Shown here: one piece after another, positions 24,094 through 35,800 of the stretch
Layout of the letters: each line of letters begins with the position of its first letter
Numbering within the stretch: the first letter of the stretch is position 1
Source of the DNA: Antedon mediterranea
Lineage: Eukaryota > Echinodermata > Crinoidea > Comatulida > Antedonidae
Direction of reading: 5' to 3'
Assembly (NCBI RefSeq): GCF_964355755.1
Contig: NC_092675.1
Location: 9,873,312-9,937,311, forward strand
DNA length: 64,000 nucleotides
Position numbers and translations under genes: made by a program
Notes under the pieces: generated by a model
Database searches by the model: none
What the model was told of the DNA's origin: nothing
Seen by the model: only the letters and a program-made list of their open reading frames with translations

Positions 24094-25477
24094 CAGTACA
24101 TGGTCACCGATATCTAGGTGAAAGTTCTTTATCAATTTGAGCATCCAAGGTTGTGATGTATTATGTGGCATTATGGATTATGTAACATTAATAAGTATTA
24201 TTTTTTAATATTTTGGAAACGTTATTTTAAATGAAGCAGTTCAATTTGCCAGTTTAGGTTGCTTTGAATTTGATTGATAAATAAAACATTTAAGGTATAT
24301 TTATATTGAACTCAAATAATATATAGTATTATGTAATACTACGTTGTTTACCAATTTGTAATTATTGAATGATTGTAATAAGATCTTAAATTGTTCATTC
24401 AGTTAGTAATTTGATACCAACGATGGATTTATGATATAATACAAATATGTTATGCCCTTGGGAAATAGACATATGTCTTTTATAATAACCACAGTATTCT
24501 CATGGGACATTTGGGACTTTTCAGAGCCTTGTACCCAAAGATGTTATGTTTTCCTCATAAAAACATTTTTTTTTTAAATAAAAAAAGTTTCCAACTACAG
24601 CAAGGAATAATCGGTGAACCGCGAGTAACCACATTTCACGGCAGTTACATTAAGTGACTATTAAACGGTGAAAATAATCCAGTTAGTAGTTGTGTTCAGG
24701 CTTTGATCCACACCGGCTTCTAAAAACCATTCAAACACCAGCAGAAAAGAAACTGTATATGTTGAAAGACAGTGAATAACCTTAACCTAGAAATAGTTGT
24801 TTTTATGCATAGATCTGGGCATAATTGTCTTAAAATCATTGGGTACAGTATGGTATAGATGTGAAAATATTGTAAATTCAACTCAAAAAGTGCTTTTTTT
24901 GTGTGTGCATCGCTGAGCATTCACTGACGTTCTTTAAAGACAAAACTTTATTCAGTAGAACTTGTTAAATAATCCTATTTTATAATGCTTTGTTTGTTTC
25001 TCTTAAATTTTATTTTGTACGTAGTACAATGAACTGAACTTAAGCTGAATAAATGATAAGAACATTAAAAATACCCAGGAAAGAAAAATTAGCATTCAGA
25101 ATATATTATGCACTATAAATAACCAAACAAAAGCTTTGCAAAGGATTTTTCTATTAAAAATTAATATCTACAATATAATATAAAAGTATTTTTTTATCCA
25201 CTATCATTCATGCATATCATGAACATTTTTATAATAAATTTGTCTGTAATTCTTTTTATTAACCAACAAATAAATAAATTTCGTTCTTAAAGTTTTCAGT
25301 GCATCTCCAGTAATTTAGAATTTGTTCTGTGCCTGTTAATTGATAATACATTTTGATATATTAACATTGATTTAAATTATTATATAGTTGAATATCAGCG
25401 CTACTGGGCTAAAACTCTCAAGTATTTACATGCGGTTACAAACCAAAATATTTTTCAATTGTTGTTTGTTTTTGCAG
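24094..25477 (+). other. Probable DOK7-like intron
   Basis: The first DOK7-like exon seen begins with a split codon, so this DNA must lie in an intron. I searched it, and everything upstream, for a short exon encoding a W-K-x-R-W type PH strand ending in phase 1, and did not find one. Confidence 0.6.
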
Positions 25478-25711
25478 ACCAACTCACACTTTCCTTCTAT
25501 AAAGATGATGATCGTATTACAAAAGAGGTCCGCAGGGAAAGAATCATCATTACTGACAAGAACTTCTGTGGAATTGATAGCGGACACCATTACCATGGCA
25601 ACTCGTACATTACCACAGTCGTGTGTGTGGATCAGATTATCGCTTTGTCATTCTACTGTTCATCAACACAATTACAGTGGTATCATAGAATAAAACACAG
25701 CTTAAAGAGTC
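25478..25711 (+). CDS. DOK7: DOK7-like exon: C-terminal two thirds of PH domain
   Basis: A pyrimidine-rich tract and TTTGCAG precede the exon, and GTAAGT follows it. The frame opens with an Asp codon completed by one base from the missing upstream exon. It encodes about 78 residues: LSFYKDDD strand, RRER...ITD, an FCGIDSG turn, a VVCVDQIIALSF double strand, and the closing amphipathic helix W-Y-H-R-I. That is the usual PH tail with its invariant helix Trp (QLQWYHR region). The exon stays open throughout. In Dok-7 this domain binds phosphoinositides and dimerises; which basic residues bind lipid cannot be judged without the missing first strands. Confidence 0.85.
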
Positions 25712-28700
25712 GTAAGTTATCATTATCTTTGTCTATACTATGAATTAGGTAGGTTGAAGTAAATGTTAAACATTAATCTTATTTCACAGCGTACGTCTCG
25801 TAAGTAAACAAACTTGTGATGTTTAATAGTTTTCAAACTTCTCAGACTATGAAAAACTGTCGAACATGCAATTTTAGAACTAAACATTAATAACTCTACA
25901 GTAAATAAAATGTTGAAAATAAGAATTTAAAGGTCAATTTATATACCACAGTACCACTTTTTCTGCATACTGTTAAGTATTGTTTACATGGAATAATTCA
26001 GTAATACTAATTTTAACAGAACAGAAGAAACATAACTTTTCTGCGCTAGTATTAAGGCAAACAAAAAATATAGATACAAATAACAATATTTGTCACGCAA
26101 TGTCTGTAACAATTAATGTTAAAATAATTCATATTTTTTTATTGTTTGCAGTTATTGAATATAAATGTAGAGTAGTTATACCAAACCGAGGCAAATTGCC
26201 AGCAGGCCCGGCTATGTTGTACTTTTTTGACAACCATTTTGCTATTACGTCAGAAGTACCCATACGCCTACATGGATCTTGGTATTTAGAGGACCTCCAG
26301 TGTTATGGAACTATAGCTGGAGGGCTTTTGTTTGAAGCAAAACATAAGAAACGAGGTATATTGAGAAATTGCTTAAAATATTAAAAGATACAGGTATCGA
26401 TTATTGAAAACATGATTTAACTTTATACATTACAAATTAATTATACATAATCACATAAATAATCAAATTGTAATGATTTATATATATTTACTTCCATTAC
26501 ATTTGACAGTGAAACAACCTTTAAAAAACATAAAAGCAAAACAACAGGCTTTTAATAGTGGAATTAAAAATACAGAAATTAAGTAAATATAATGTCCTAA
26601 ATGTTACTGAAGATGAATAAAAGTAGTTGGAAATATTGAATGATTGTGGCTTTCTTAATTTTTTAGATTATCATTTTAAATACAAATTAGGCTAAATGAG
26701 AACATAAATAAAATGAGTTTTTTCTGTAAATTTCTTTTCAGGGTTTAAGTACGTTTTAATGACTAATCAAGCAAATGATCTAAAAAGTCATTTTGATGCT
26801 GCTTTTAATACTTGGTTACCAAATCGGTGGTCTCATCTTTCTAGTACATGTAAGTATGATTCATTGCGTGAATCACAAATACATTATACATAACCCCAGT
26901 GTTCCTAAGTAGGAGTTGAATGTAGTGTTAAAACATATTTAACAAAAAAGTGTCTCTTAATAGGAGTGTCCACTTTATGGTAGTATCCACTTTATGGTAG
27001 TGTCCCCTTTATAGGTGCGTCCCATTTATTATAGGTGCGTCCCCTTTATAGAGGAATAGAGGTGCCCCACCCCCCCCCCCCCCCCCGCCAAATAAATAGA
27101 GGATTTACGAAGAATTATAGAGGAATATGAGTTTCCCTTTATATTAATATCACTTTATAGGGATGGCCCTTAATTGAAGTGTCCCAAAGGTAGGGTTCTG
27201 TATTGGGATTTATTTTTCTGAAACATAAAATGTTGATAGAATATATTAAGATTAATATATGAGAATATAAATCACAAATGCATTCTATTATAAACTTGTT
27301 ATTTGGTTTCATTTCAAAGATAAACATATATTATTTTGTTTTTCTAAAATTAATTTTTGTATTTTGGCTATAATTATTAAACTTGTCTATAGATCAGGCC
27401 AAGGCCATAACATTTCATATGCATATATTACATATTAAAGCAATAAAAATTTATTTTTAATTAGGAACAAAAGAAATAGATTTGAGAAAGAATAACATGG
27501 CGATAAAAAACGACTTAACCTTGATATTTCTTTGCAATAAACATGTGTTCTATTGTACTTATGCTGGTACTATTCAGATAACTGTTTTTGCATTTTATTT
27601 TAGGCGGAATTGCTATATGATGACGTGGGTTATAATGCGTCATGTACAGTGCATTGTCACATTCCCCCTTTTTGATAGACTAAGAAATTTGATATATTGA
27701 TCCTCTAGATACAAGTAGATTTACAAACTTACATACAGAACACATATGAGTATGAAACTGGGATTCATTTTTTTTCTAAACAAAATATATTTAGACATAG
27801 ACAATTGGAAATCTATGTAATAATTATTATTATAGACAGAATAATTGACCACGTGACTACCAGGGATTACCCTAGCTCCCAGACCACCAGTCTGTTTCTC
27901 TTTCTCTTTCCCGTATCCTTTATAGTTTGCATACAAATGTACTGCTGTTATTATTATAGGACAAGTTTATTTTCTTATCAGAAGTGACAATTTCATATGC
28001 TCTGCCATTGTAGTACATTAGGCTTTAATTGTAATGACCATAACACTCAGTTTTGTTTTTAGGTCTGATAGTAAAAAATGACATTCAAAACATCTAGTCA
28101 GCACTTTATTTTCCATTTAGATTTTAGCTGTCTGTTTTAAAGATCAAAACACAATAATGCCAATGCATGCGGCACAAATTACTGTCATTATGGCACAGAA
28201 ATCGTATCTATAATTATGACGGTAAAGTGGATATTTAGCTGTTTACGGATGTTTTTCAGTAGTTTAACAGTGATGACATTGGCATTAAAACGATAGTGGC
28301 ATGTCAAAACCACTTTGTTATTTTGTTACTGTGGTATACAGACACAAGACAAAAATGTGTACAGTTTTTCTATCATTAAACAATTTTTATAGAATATACC
28401 ATTTTTAAAAAATGTTTTAGTTTTGTTGTTGTTGTGTTTTTGTTATTTTATCAATGGATTTCATTGTAATCAAACACAAAGATTCAATTGTACGACTAAG
28501 GTAATTGTAACCTTCTAAATTCACTACAAATTCAAGTAAACAATACTTAAACAGGATATAAATAACTAGAATAAAACAATAGCATTAGTTTGTACTAATG
28601 CCTAAATCCTGTGAGATAAACAATACAATCTCACTAGTGAGCCCAAATCATACACAACAAATTCCAGGCTTTATTTTTCCAATTTATATATTTTATAGTA

Positions 28701-31700
28701 TAATTGTATGCGAGAAATTCAATTCATGTACTGACAAACATAATCCTCTTATATCTGCAAATGCATTGGCTAGCCGCTATGTTGGCTAGATTTTTGCATA
28801 CATAATGTATTGTGTTATTGCAGCTTATAGAAAAGTTGGTTAGCCCATATTCTGTGACAACAACAGCTGCTATTTAACTTCTATTGTAGATCTAAAAAGC
28901 TTAAATAGAATTAGAACATTTACTCAGCAGCTTTATTACCTATTATGTAATATATTTTAATTTTTTGTGATAACAACTTTTTTAAAAATACACATATTCA
29001 TTTTATTTAATATTCAACATTTTATTAAATATTTTTTAAACTTGTACATGCGGCCTTAAAAAAAAGCTACAATAACATTTAACAAACCCTTGGTTGATAT
29101 GTTTGTTGAGAAACATTTAGATTAAAATTTAAGATTAAAATTTATCATCATCAGTTTAAACTCACAAAAACAATTCAATGTACCTTTATTGTCCTGAATA
29201 ATTAAAGAAGTTATTTCCATGTATTTACTAATTTCCTTATCTAATTGTATTAATATTGTAAATTTCTTTCTCAATCAACTATCGTATGTATTGAAATACC
29301 AGCGTCTAAATACATTTTCCATTCTTCTTTCCTGCAGTGTCAATTTGTGATGATCATTTCACGAGACATCGAAGTGCTACCAACAATTCAGCCTATTCAC
29401 ATGGTGCTCAAGATTCCAATAACCATAGAAATAATGACGGCCATGATGGCACTGGTGCTAGCAGTAGTTATTATCAAACATCAGGTGTGAGTCAAGAAGA
29501 AGGAATGGGTAGTGGAAGTATACATGAGCCTGTAAGCTCTACTTGTAGCTCAAGCAGTGGTACACCAGTGAAATCATCATCTCAGAATGGAAATACAATA
29601 AGTGCATTACATCACACTGGACATTTGTTTAATGGTAAAGAATGTAGTCAGGAATCTGGAATAGACATGCATATATTACCAGTTGTAGCACAAGATGCTA
29701 AAGTTGATGAAACAGCAGGTCTTCCTTACAAGGAACGATTGTATGAAGTTATGGCTTCTTTTAAAAATCTAAGACATGTAACTACTTCAAATTCAAATAT
29801 GTCACAAACTGTACATGTATTTCCATCCAAAAATGATTCCGTTCACCATAATATGTATGTGAACATGGATGATTTACCGGAGGACGAGCGAATTGCTCGA
29901 TTGAATGACAAACGTTATCTACAAGAAAAGGATGCAGAATTACTTGAGCGTGTAAAAAGAGAATGTAAAAGTCCTGAACTGGAAAGGAACTCGAAATTAA
30001 TAACACCAAAATATCAAGGACTTCAAACAAACGATCAAACACAAAAGACTGATTCTCTTAATGTGCAATATGTAAAATCTTCAGAAGTACCCTCACATCT
30101 TCAAGAGCATGTGGATACATACATCTTGATTCCAGGGATTATTCCACAAACTGGTGCAGCATCCTTGCCAGCAATTGAACCTCCTCCGCTTGGACCTAAG
30201 CCAAATAAAAACAAATGCGATATCAAACCAGAGCTTGGACCTAAACCTGCGGCAATTAGACCTCCTGAGTTAGGTCCTAAACCAATTCCTGGTCCTAAAC
30301 CTGGTCATGGGCCAAAACCAGAATTGGGACCAAAACCAGAGTATTGTGCGTTTCCAGAAGTATTTAGTAAAGATAGTACATTGCCAGAATTAGGACCAAA
30401 ACCAGAGTATGGTGCATTACTTGAAATAGGACCAAATTCAGACTATAATAAATTTCCTGAATTAGGACCAAAACCAAGATCAGAATTTATGCAAAAATCA
30501 GAGTCAGTATCAAGAGTTGTTCAGGAGGAAATACCTGAAATTGGACCTAAACCAGTTAATCAGTGGAATGATGAAGTTCCTGAGAGTAAAACATCAGATA
30601 ATTCAAAAGATAATAATATTGACAATTGTGAATCAAATGTCTGCATACCTGCTCCCTTCGAACATGATAATTTGACGATACCAACCACTGCAATTCTTCT
30701 TTCTCAAACTGTCCAGTCTGACACACATGAAATAATCCAAGATAAAGAAGCTCCCAATTTAAATGTTGCCAAGATATCAAAATCTAAGAAACAAAAACAC
30801 TCTTCTCCGAAATCAAAATCAAAACGTAATATTATGAGAGGTCGTTCAGGCAGTCTCAAGAGCAAACCGGAAAGTTATGACAAGCCAATCTATCGGAATC
30901 GTTCTGCTAGTGTTATGGCTTTCCAGTTTGATCAATTTGATGGTGGTTCATCATCTTCAAGTCTGCCCTCTCCAACTGAACCATCAACAAACTTTGAGTT
31001 TTTACCTCATAAACCATCTGTTGATCTGAATGCACTGATTGAAGTAGATAGCAGTGAAATTAAAACTGAATCAGAAATTGGTAACATTCCAGAAGAAATG
31101 CCTCTTTTAACACAAGTTCCTGTTCCCCCTCTACCACCAAAATCGACAAATTCACTAAAATCTCGTAAAGCACCTCCACGACCGGCAAAACCAATTAAAC
31201 ATGGAAATCCATTTATGGCAGCTGATGTTCAACCGGCAATTCCGCCAAGGAAGCGTTGCCAAACAGAACCTTCCTATGCTATGTCATCTAGTGATGGTTT
31301 TTTATTAATGGATCCAAGCTCAAAAGGAGATGATGGCTATGCTCTTATGAAACCAGCGTATCTAGACAAAATCCAAAATGCCAGTGACACAACATATCAT
31401 AGCCCATCATTATCGCCTTTAAAAAGTACTTTAGATGCTACTTTACCAGGTTCAATTAAAACCACTGGATCTTTTTCGCATAAATTTTCATTTAATGTGG
31501 TGCCAAATAGTCCTATACATACATCTGTTGATGTAGAGACTACGATATCAAGTAAACCACAACTCAAACGATCTGCTACTATGACAGGTTCTAGTTTAGT
31601 ATCCACAAGAATGCAACGTACATATAGTTTGCATGGTGATCACCAACATGCTCATGAAAATATACGTAGAGGGAGTGTTCCTGTGTTGAAACCCGATGAA

Positions 31701-32297
31701 ATGTCATCAGCGAATAAAGTCAAAGTTGAGAAAAGAAGAATGTCTTCTTTTCGTCCTCGCACTGATGGTGAATATCATGCTATAGATAAGAAAAAGTTTG
31801 AGAAAATTAAAAATGGTTTTTCTACTGAGAATCCTATCAGAGAAACATCTAGTAATGGAAAAAGAGAAAATGTTAAAACAATTGAAAAAGTGAACCAACT
31901 TTCAACTGATAAAGTGGAAAAATCATCTAATGTATCAGAAAATAACATGAACAACATATCATCAATTACATGCTCCACTGGTTCTAGTAACAATTCTAAT
32001 AACACAGAACTTAACGATGTAGACTGTGATATGGAAAGTAATAAACAAAGTTTAACATATGGACAAAGTGGTGCTAATCACATAGAAGATAACACAATTA
32101 TTGCAGAATCACAGTTTTCTTTGCTAAATTGCATTGACAGCACTGATAATAAATCTTCCCTTCAAGGATCTATAGATAAAGTTTTTGAGAAGTATTCTTC
32201 CTATAAAGTGAAACTTGTCGACAGTGAATCCAGAGAAATGGCTTCACAGGGAGAGAAAACTGACATAGATGAAATGGAAAGTACATTTATAAACTAA
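25478..32297 (+). CDS. DOK7: DOK7-like docking protein gene (5'-partial, four exons seen)
   Basis: Exons 25478-25711, 26152-26355, 26742-26849 and 29338-32297 join in one frame. Each junction has AG acceptor and GT donor bases and a codon split after its first base. The product reads PH-domain C-terminal part, IRS-type PTB domain, then a long disordered tail. Order, spacing and residues match vertebrate Dok-7: the YKD...I...RER segment, CG.. turn, W...I..AL helix, GPA.L..., then W.L.DL..YG...GF/L.FE of the PTB. In vertebrates Dok-7 is the cytoplasmic activator of the receptor kinase MuSK at the neuromuscular junction; its PH domain binds membrane and its PTB binds a phosphorylated NPxY. The first exon seen starts mid-codon, so at least one upstream exon is missing; vertebrate DOK7 has two short exons here. 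The tail is far longer than in vertebrates (about 500 aa total). Family assignment is strong; function in this animal is inferred. Confidence 0.85.
26152..26355 (+). CDS. DOK7: DOK7-like exon: first part of IRS-type PTB domain
   Basis: The acceptor is TTTGCAG and the donor is GTATAT. The exon is 204 bases, exactly 68 codons, offset by one base at each side. It encodes the PTB opening strand (EYKCRVVIPN), the GPAMLYFFDNHFAI strands, and the SWYLEDLQCYGTIAGGLLFEA segment. The last corresponds to the W.L.DL.RYG...G.F.FE signature of IRS-type PTB domains, including the Arg/Cys-Tyr-Gly turn. The Arg that usually precedes Tyr-Gly in this signature is Cys here. The PTB in Dok-7 recognises the phosphorylated NPxY of MuSK. 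Confidence 0.87.
26742..26849 (+). CDS. DOK7: DOK7-like exon: PTB C-terminal strand and helix
   Basis: The acceptor TTTCTTTTCAG and donor GTAAGT bound 108 bases that keep the frame (codon split after base 1 at both ends). The encoded piece FKYVLMTNQANDLKSHFDAAFNTW is a short strand followed by the long amphipathic helix that closes PTB domains and packs on the peptide groove. The final residues WLPNRWSHLSST lead into the low-complexity tail. Confidence 0.83.
26850..29337 (+). other. DOK7-like last intron (2.5 kb)
   Basis: Bounded by GTAAGT at 26850 and CTTTCCTGCAG ending at 29337. It holds the degenerate GTGTCC repeats and poly-C run (26940-27205) and a weak inverted pair AATGCCAATG/CATTGGCATT about 110 bp apart (about 28155 and 28277). 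Confidence 0.8.
26940..27205. repeat. Degenerate GTGTCCCCTTTATAG repeats with poly-C run
   Basis: Short units such as GTGTCCACTTTATGGTA, GTGTCCCCTTTATAGG and GCGTCCCCTTTATAG follow one another irregularly in the last DOK7-like intron. An uninterrupted run of 17 C lies at 27070-27086. The end AAAGGTAGGGTTCTGTA resembles an inverted ACAGTAGAACCCT.. terminus seen near 19410, suggesting an old DNA transposon. Confidence 0.6.
29338..32297 (+). CDS. DOK7: DOK7-like last exon: ~985-residue disordered signalling tail
   Basis: The acceptor CTTTCCTGCAG ends at 29337 and the frame is open to TAA at 32295-32297. The exon begins two bases into a Leu codon, so the first in-frame ATG is irrelevant. Residues below count from the codon at 29337. 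A Ser/Asn/His-rich start contains SQESGID (about 104-110), resembling the SDSGI motif of vertebrate Dok-7. A run of L/I-G-P-K-P motifs lies at about 285-406 (30189-30554). A Lys/Ser basic cluster at 482-500 could be a nuclear localisation signal. Candidate YxxP Crk-SH2 sites are YDKP (514) and YHSP (687). YAMS (647) and YALM (668) are other tyrosine motifs. Proline motifs are PPLPPK (597-602), APPRPAKP (612-619) and IPPRKR (635-640). The end is Asn/Ser/Glu-rich with no domain. A continuous 2.96 kb frame in AT-rich DNA is not chance. Confidence 0.9.
30189..30554 (+). repeat. In-frame GPKP motif repeats in the DOK7-like tail
   Basis: About ten copies of P-E-L/I-G-P-K-P or shorter GPKP lie in 122 residues, with spacers from 3 to about 20 residues. 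Synonymous codons vary between copies (CCT, CCA, AAA, AAG), so the peptide rather than the DNA appears conserved. One copy has decayed to EIGPNS. The motif resembles basic-proline SH3 ligands; no ligand is proved. Confidence 0.85.
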
Positions 32298-32418
32298 AGT
32301 TCAGTCTACACTATCAAACAAATTTGATGTGCCCATATATGGACAGGATGATGTCACTACCATTTTGGTCACATCACACTTTTTGTCAAACTAGTTTAAT
32401 AGTGTAGACAGAGCTTAA
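32295..32418. mobile_element. Small MITE starting at the DOK7-like stop codon
   Basis: The right end read on the minus strand is TTAAGCTCTGTCTACACTAT. The left end is TAAAGTTCAGTCTACACTATC, a diverged inverted copy. The middle has GATGTGCCCATATATGGAC and GATGATGTCA. The same core and termini recur at 47817-47970, so this is a repeat family. The TAA that ends the DOK7-like frame is the first three bases of the left terminus. No coding capacity. Confidence 0.7.
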
Positions 32419-32861
32419 TCAACTTTAAACTACTCCATGCTCATCAATATCATCAAAAAACTTATGATTACATATTTGTTGATGTTTACTGTATGTATTG
32501 TTTATTTTCAAATTATGAAATAGAATGATGCTCTCTCAAACATTTTTTTATATTGTAAACAGAGCGTTATTTGTATTTTGGATATTCTTGCACATAAATG
32601 ATTGTAGAATTTTTCCCAAACAAGTATATGTAAATTTTCGCTATTTTAACCATTGTGGTCGCATGCTCTTGATTTTTATAGTATTTTTATCTATGTGAAA
32701 ATTAAGATTATGCAGAAATTAAAAACTACCAGGGTGTATAGATATGTAAATGTAATGTATATCGTTTTATTTTATTTTGTGAAACAAACAACAAAATAAA
32801 AATAATCAGCTTATATACAGAACTAAATTCTATGAAAAATACTTTGCAAAATCACAATAAA
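32298..32861 (+). terminator. DOK7-like 3'UTR with two AATAAA polyadenylation signals
   Basis: Downstream of the stop codon, AATAAA occurs at 32795-32800 and 32856-32861, the first likely cleavage signals. The first 121 bases of the 3'UTR are a MITE (32295-32418). Which signal is used cannot be told from sequence alone, and a longer 3'UTR is possible. Confidence 0.45.
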
Positions 32862-35800
32862 TGAAATGATGTTTAAAGCTTAGCTTATTATTATCATGTG
32901 TTTGACAGCATCACAATTTTGTGATTACCTCATATAAATAACTAAGGATATATGCTAGCTTGCTGAACTAGTGTTGCATTGTGAAAACAAAGATCGCTAA
33001 TATCTCTGCAAAAAAATGTTGTTGTCACAATTTTACAAATCATCTTATGTGCAAGAATTTATGATGTACCAATAATAATAATAGTGCTTACATTACTGTC
33101 ATTTGTTTTGTATGTATCTAAGTTTTTAAACAATTAGTTGGTAGTGGTGCAAATAATTGGTATCTTATAAGCAAGATGAACAAAAAGCAAGTCAGCTTTT
33201 AATTAAAAATGTTTTGTGTTTGGTGCAATAATGCTGTACATATTATTCATAAATGTTATATGTTTGATTATTTTATTGATTTCTTGAATTCACCTGCAAA
33301 TTGTTAAAAAATGTGTTGTTGGCCTACTATTACTGTTATACATAGATAGGTTTGATTTATAAAAACGTTTCTTGAGGCTAGCTGTGATCTACTTATCTGG
33401 TTATTAATCATGACGCACTCTCAAGGTTCATTCAGCAGTTCTGTAACATAAATCTATCTTTAGATACTTAATTATATGTTGTCCATTTGTTTGTAGTTAA
33501 CAATATATTACTGTATTAACCTTGGAACAAATAATCTGCTAATTATTAGGGCAGTAAGTGAGGGAAAAAATCTATAGTCACTAATTTCACAAGGAAAGAG
33601 TGCCACTCAACTTTCTTGGTTACCTAATAAGGTTAAAAAGACGTTAAAAGCTGATTTCATATTTCTAATATATTCCTTAATATAATCTTACAAAAGTCTT
33701 TGTTGTGTTTAGTTGTAAAACTATACACTCTTTGGAAAAAAATGGAGAAGTTCAATATATACACTAAAAATTGAATAGCTATTAAATGAACAAAGCATAT
33801 GACACGCAGTGTTATGGTTATCACCATCTGTCCTCGACTACGTCTGCTGTGAGACAATACATCTTAACAGTTTATTGATTAGCATATAAAAGTCTTTATG
33901 TGCTTAAAATAAAATCCTTTAAAGCAAAATTCGCAAATGACTTATTTAATTTATTTGTAAATTATACACAAAATTCTGATAATAGATTGTTCCTTTTTCT
34001 TACTCTCAAGTGAGATCATTGATATGATAGATATAATATCTGAAGGCTAGAGTAGCATCAACACTCAAGGAAATCAAACTGAAGAGTGTTCAACACTAAA
34101 ATGGCTGCTCCAAATCAGCCAGTTGGATAGAGATAAGGTTATACACTTCTGTAAAGATGTTCACACATATCTTAAAATCATTATATGCAAATTGAAACCA
34201 TTTTTTATCAAAAAAACTCTTCTACAAAAGGAAAATGTTGGAAAAATTGTTTTAACTGAAAAAGAAAATATTTGTATAAAATACATTTATATGTGTTTTC
34301 ATGTTAATTGAAATAATATATATGTTCATTAATAATAGAAAAAGCTTACCATTTTATTTGTTGTTGTTAGATATAAGAGTATTGATTTGGTTTATGTTTA
34401 TATAATTGTTCCATAAATAAGGTAGAACTAACAAAAATCATTATTATGTATACTGGTATTTATTGTTCATCAAGGCAAAACCAATATTGATTTTAAAATA
34501 AAGATTTTAAATTAGAAAATGTTTGAAATATAAAATGGAAGAAAATGTCACAAAGAAAGAATATTTTGTACGTCCATGAAAATTTAACTGTAAATTAAAA
34601 AGTAGTTTTAAAATTACCTTAACTAATACTAACCATTGGATAAATAATATATTGGTTTTCTGTTAGAGGTATTACCAATGGTTTTAATTTTCTTTTCAAA
34701 TACCATTATTATTCTTACATATTTTATACAGTATAACCTTAATTTTAAATTAGGATTATTATACCTTGAATTTAACTGAATGTACAGGTTAAAAGCTAAT
34801 GTGGAATATGTTATTAAACATTTTAAAAGTTACCTTTTTCTTCCGCATTTTATAATTACAGAAAATCGTTGGGAAATTAAAATAATTTTAAGTTTTAAAA
34901 AAACAATTTTAACCTTTATCCTTTTATTGGCATTCGTGTATTTTAATTAAAAATTTAAAAATAACAAAAATATGTATTTTCTACCTGAAAAATGATACTA
35001 ATTATGATATTAAAATCCGTTATTGAGTTGGTTTATTGTTAAAGTTAATCTCTATAATGTGCTAAAACGTTGTTAACCAATATATGTCAAGTGTAAAACA
35101 ATAGTGTATGGTGTACTTTGTAATAATAATGTACAAATGACATTTGTACATTTTTAATTAATATCAATAACTATGCTGCCTAACTGTTGGATGCAATATT
35201 AACTATAGGAGGTAAAAATCTTTGTCTTCCTACTACTCAACAATAATAATCTACCGAAATAAAGCACTATTCTTTCTTTAGAGGTCTAGTACATTAATAG
35301 TTACATTGTTTCATTTAGTATTAGGACACTTTCCTAACAACATTCACCATGTTTACATGTTAGGAACAATAATTGTTACATTGTTACTGTATTATTGACT
35401 ATTGCACTACTTCACCTTTATATTATAGCATCTATTTGAATTACAGTATTTATGTATAGACATACCTTGAATTATACAACATTATTTTTTTGTGAATGGT
35501 GTTGGTGTTATTCAATGTTCTACTCCTTACTGGTCTAAATAGTTCTACTATTGGTGTAACTAGTCACAGAAAAGGTGTAGAATAAATTATTAAATCTTTT
35601 AACTTTGATAAAATTGGAAGCACAGTTAAGAGTTATTTGAGAATAACATTTAGATATCTGTCACCTAACGTTGCTATTAGCAAGTAGATGAATACATGCT
35701 AGTTGAAAATCTGGGTTATCAGTGTATGTATTTTAACCTCATACTTAAAAATAATGAAACAAGATTGGGATTATTCGAGTGTCCAATCAAACGCATCAAA

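Noticed and set aside
23790-24107. 105-codon minus-strand frame
   Set aside because: It spans the right end of the Harbinger-type element and does not resemble a DDE transposase.
25980-26384. Open frame of 134 codons with its own ATG
   Set aside because: Only 26152-26355 is coding (PTB exon). The upstream ATG lies in an intron and the end reads past the GTATAT donor.
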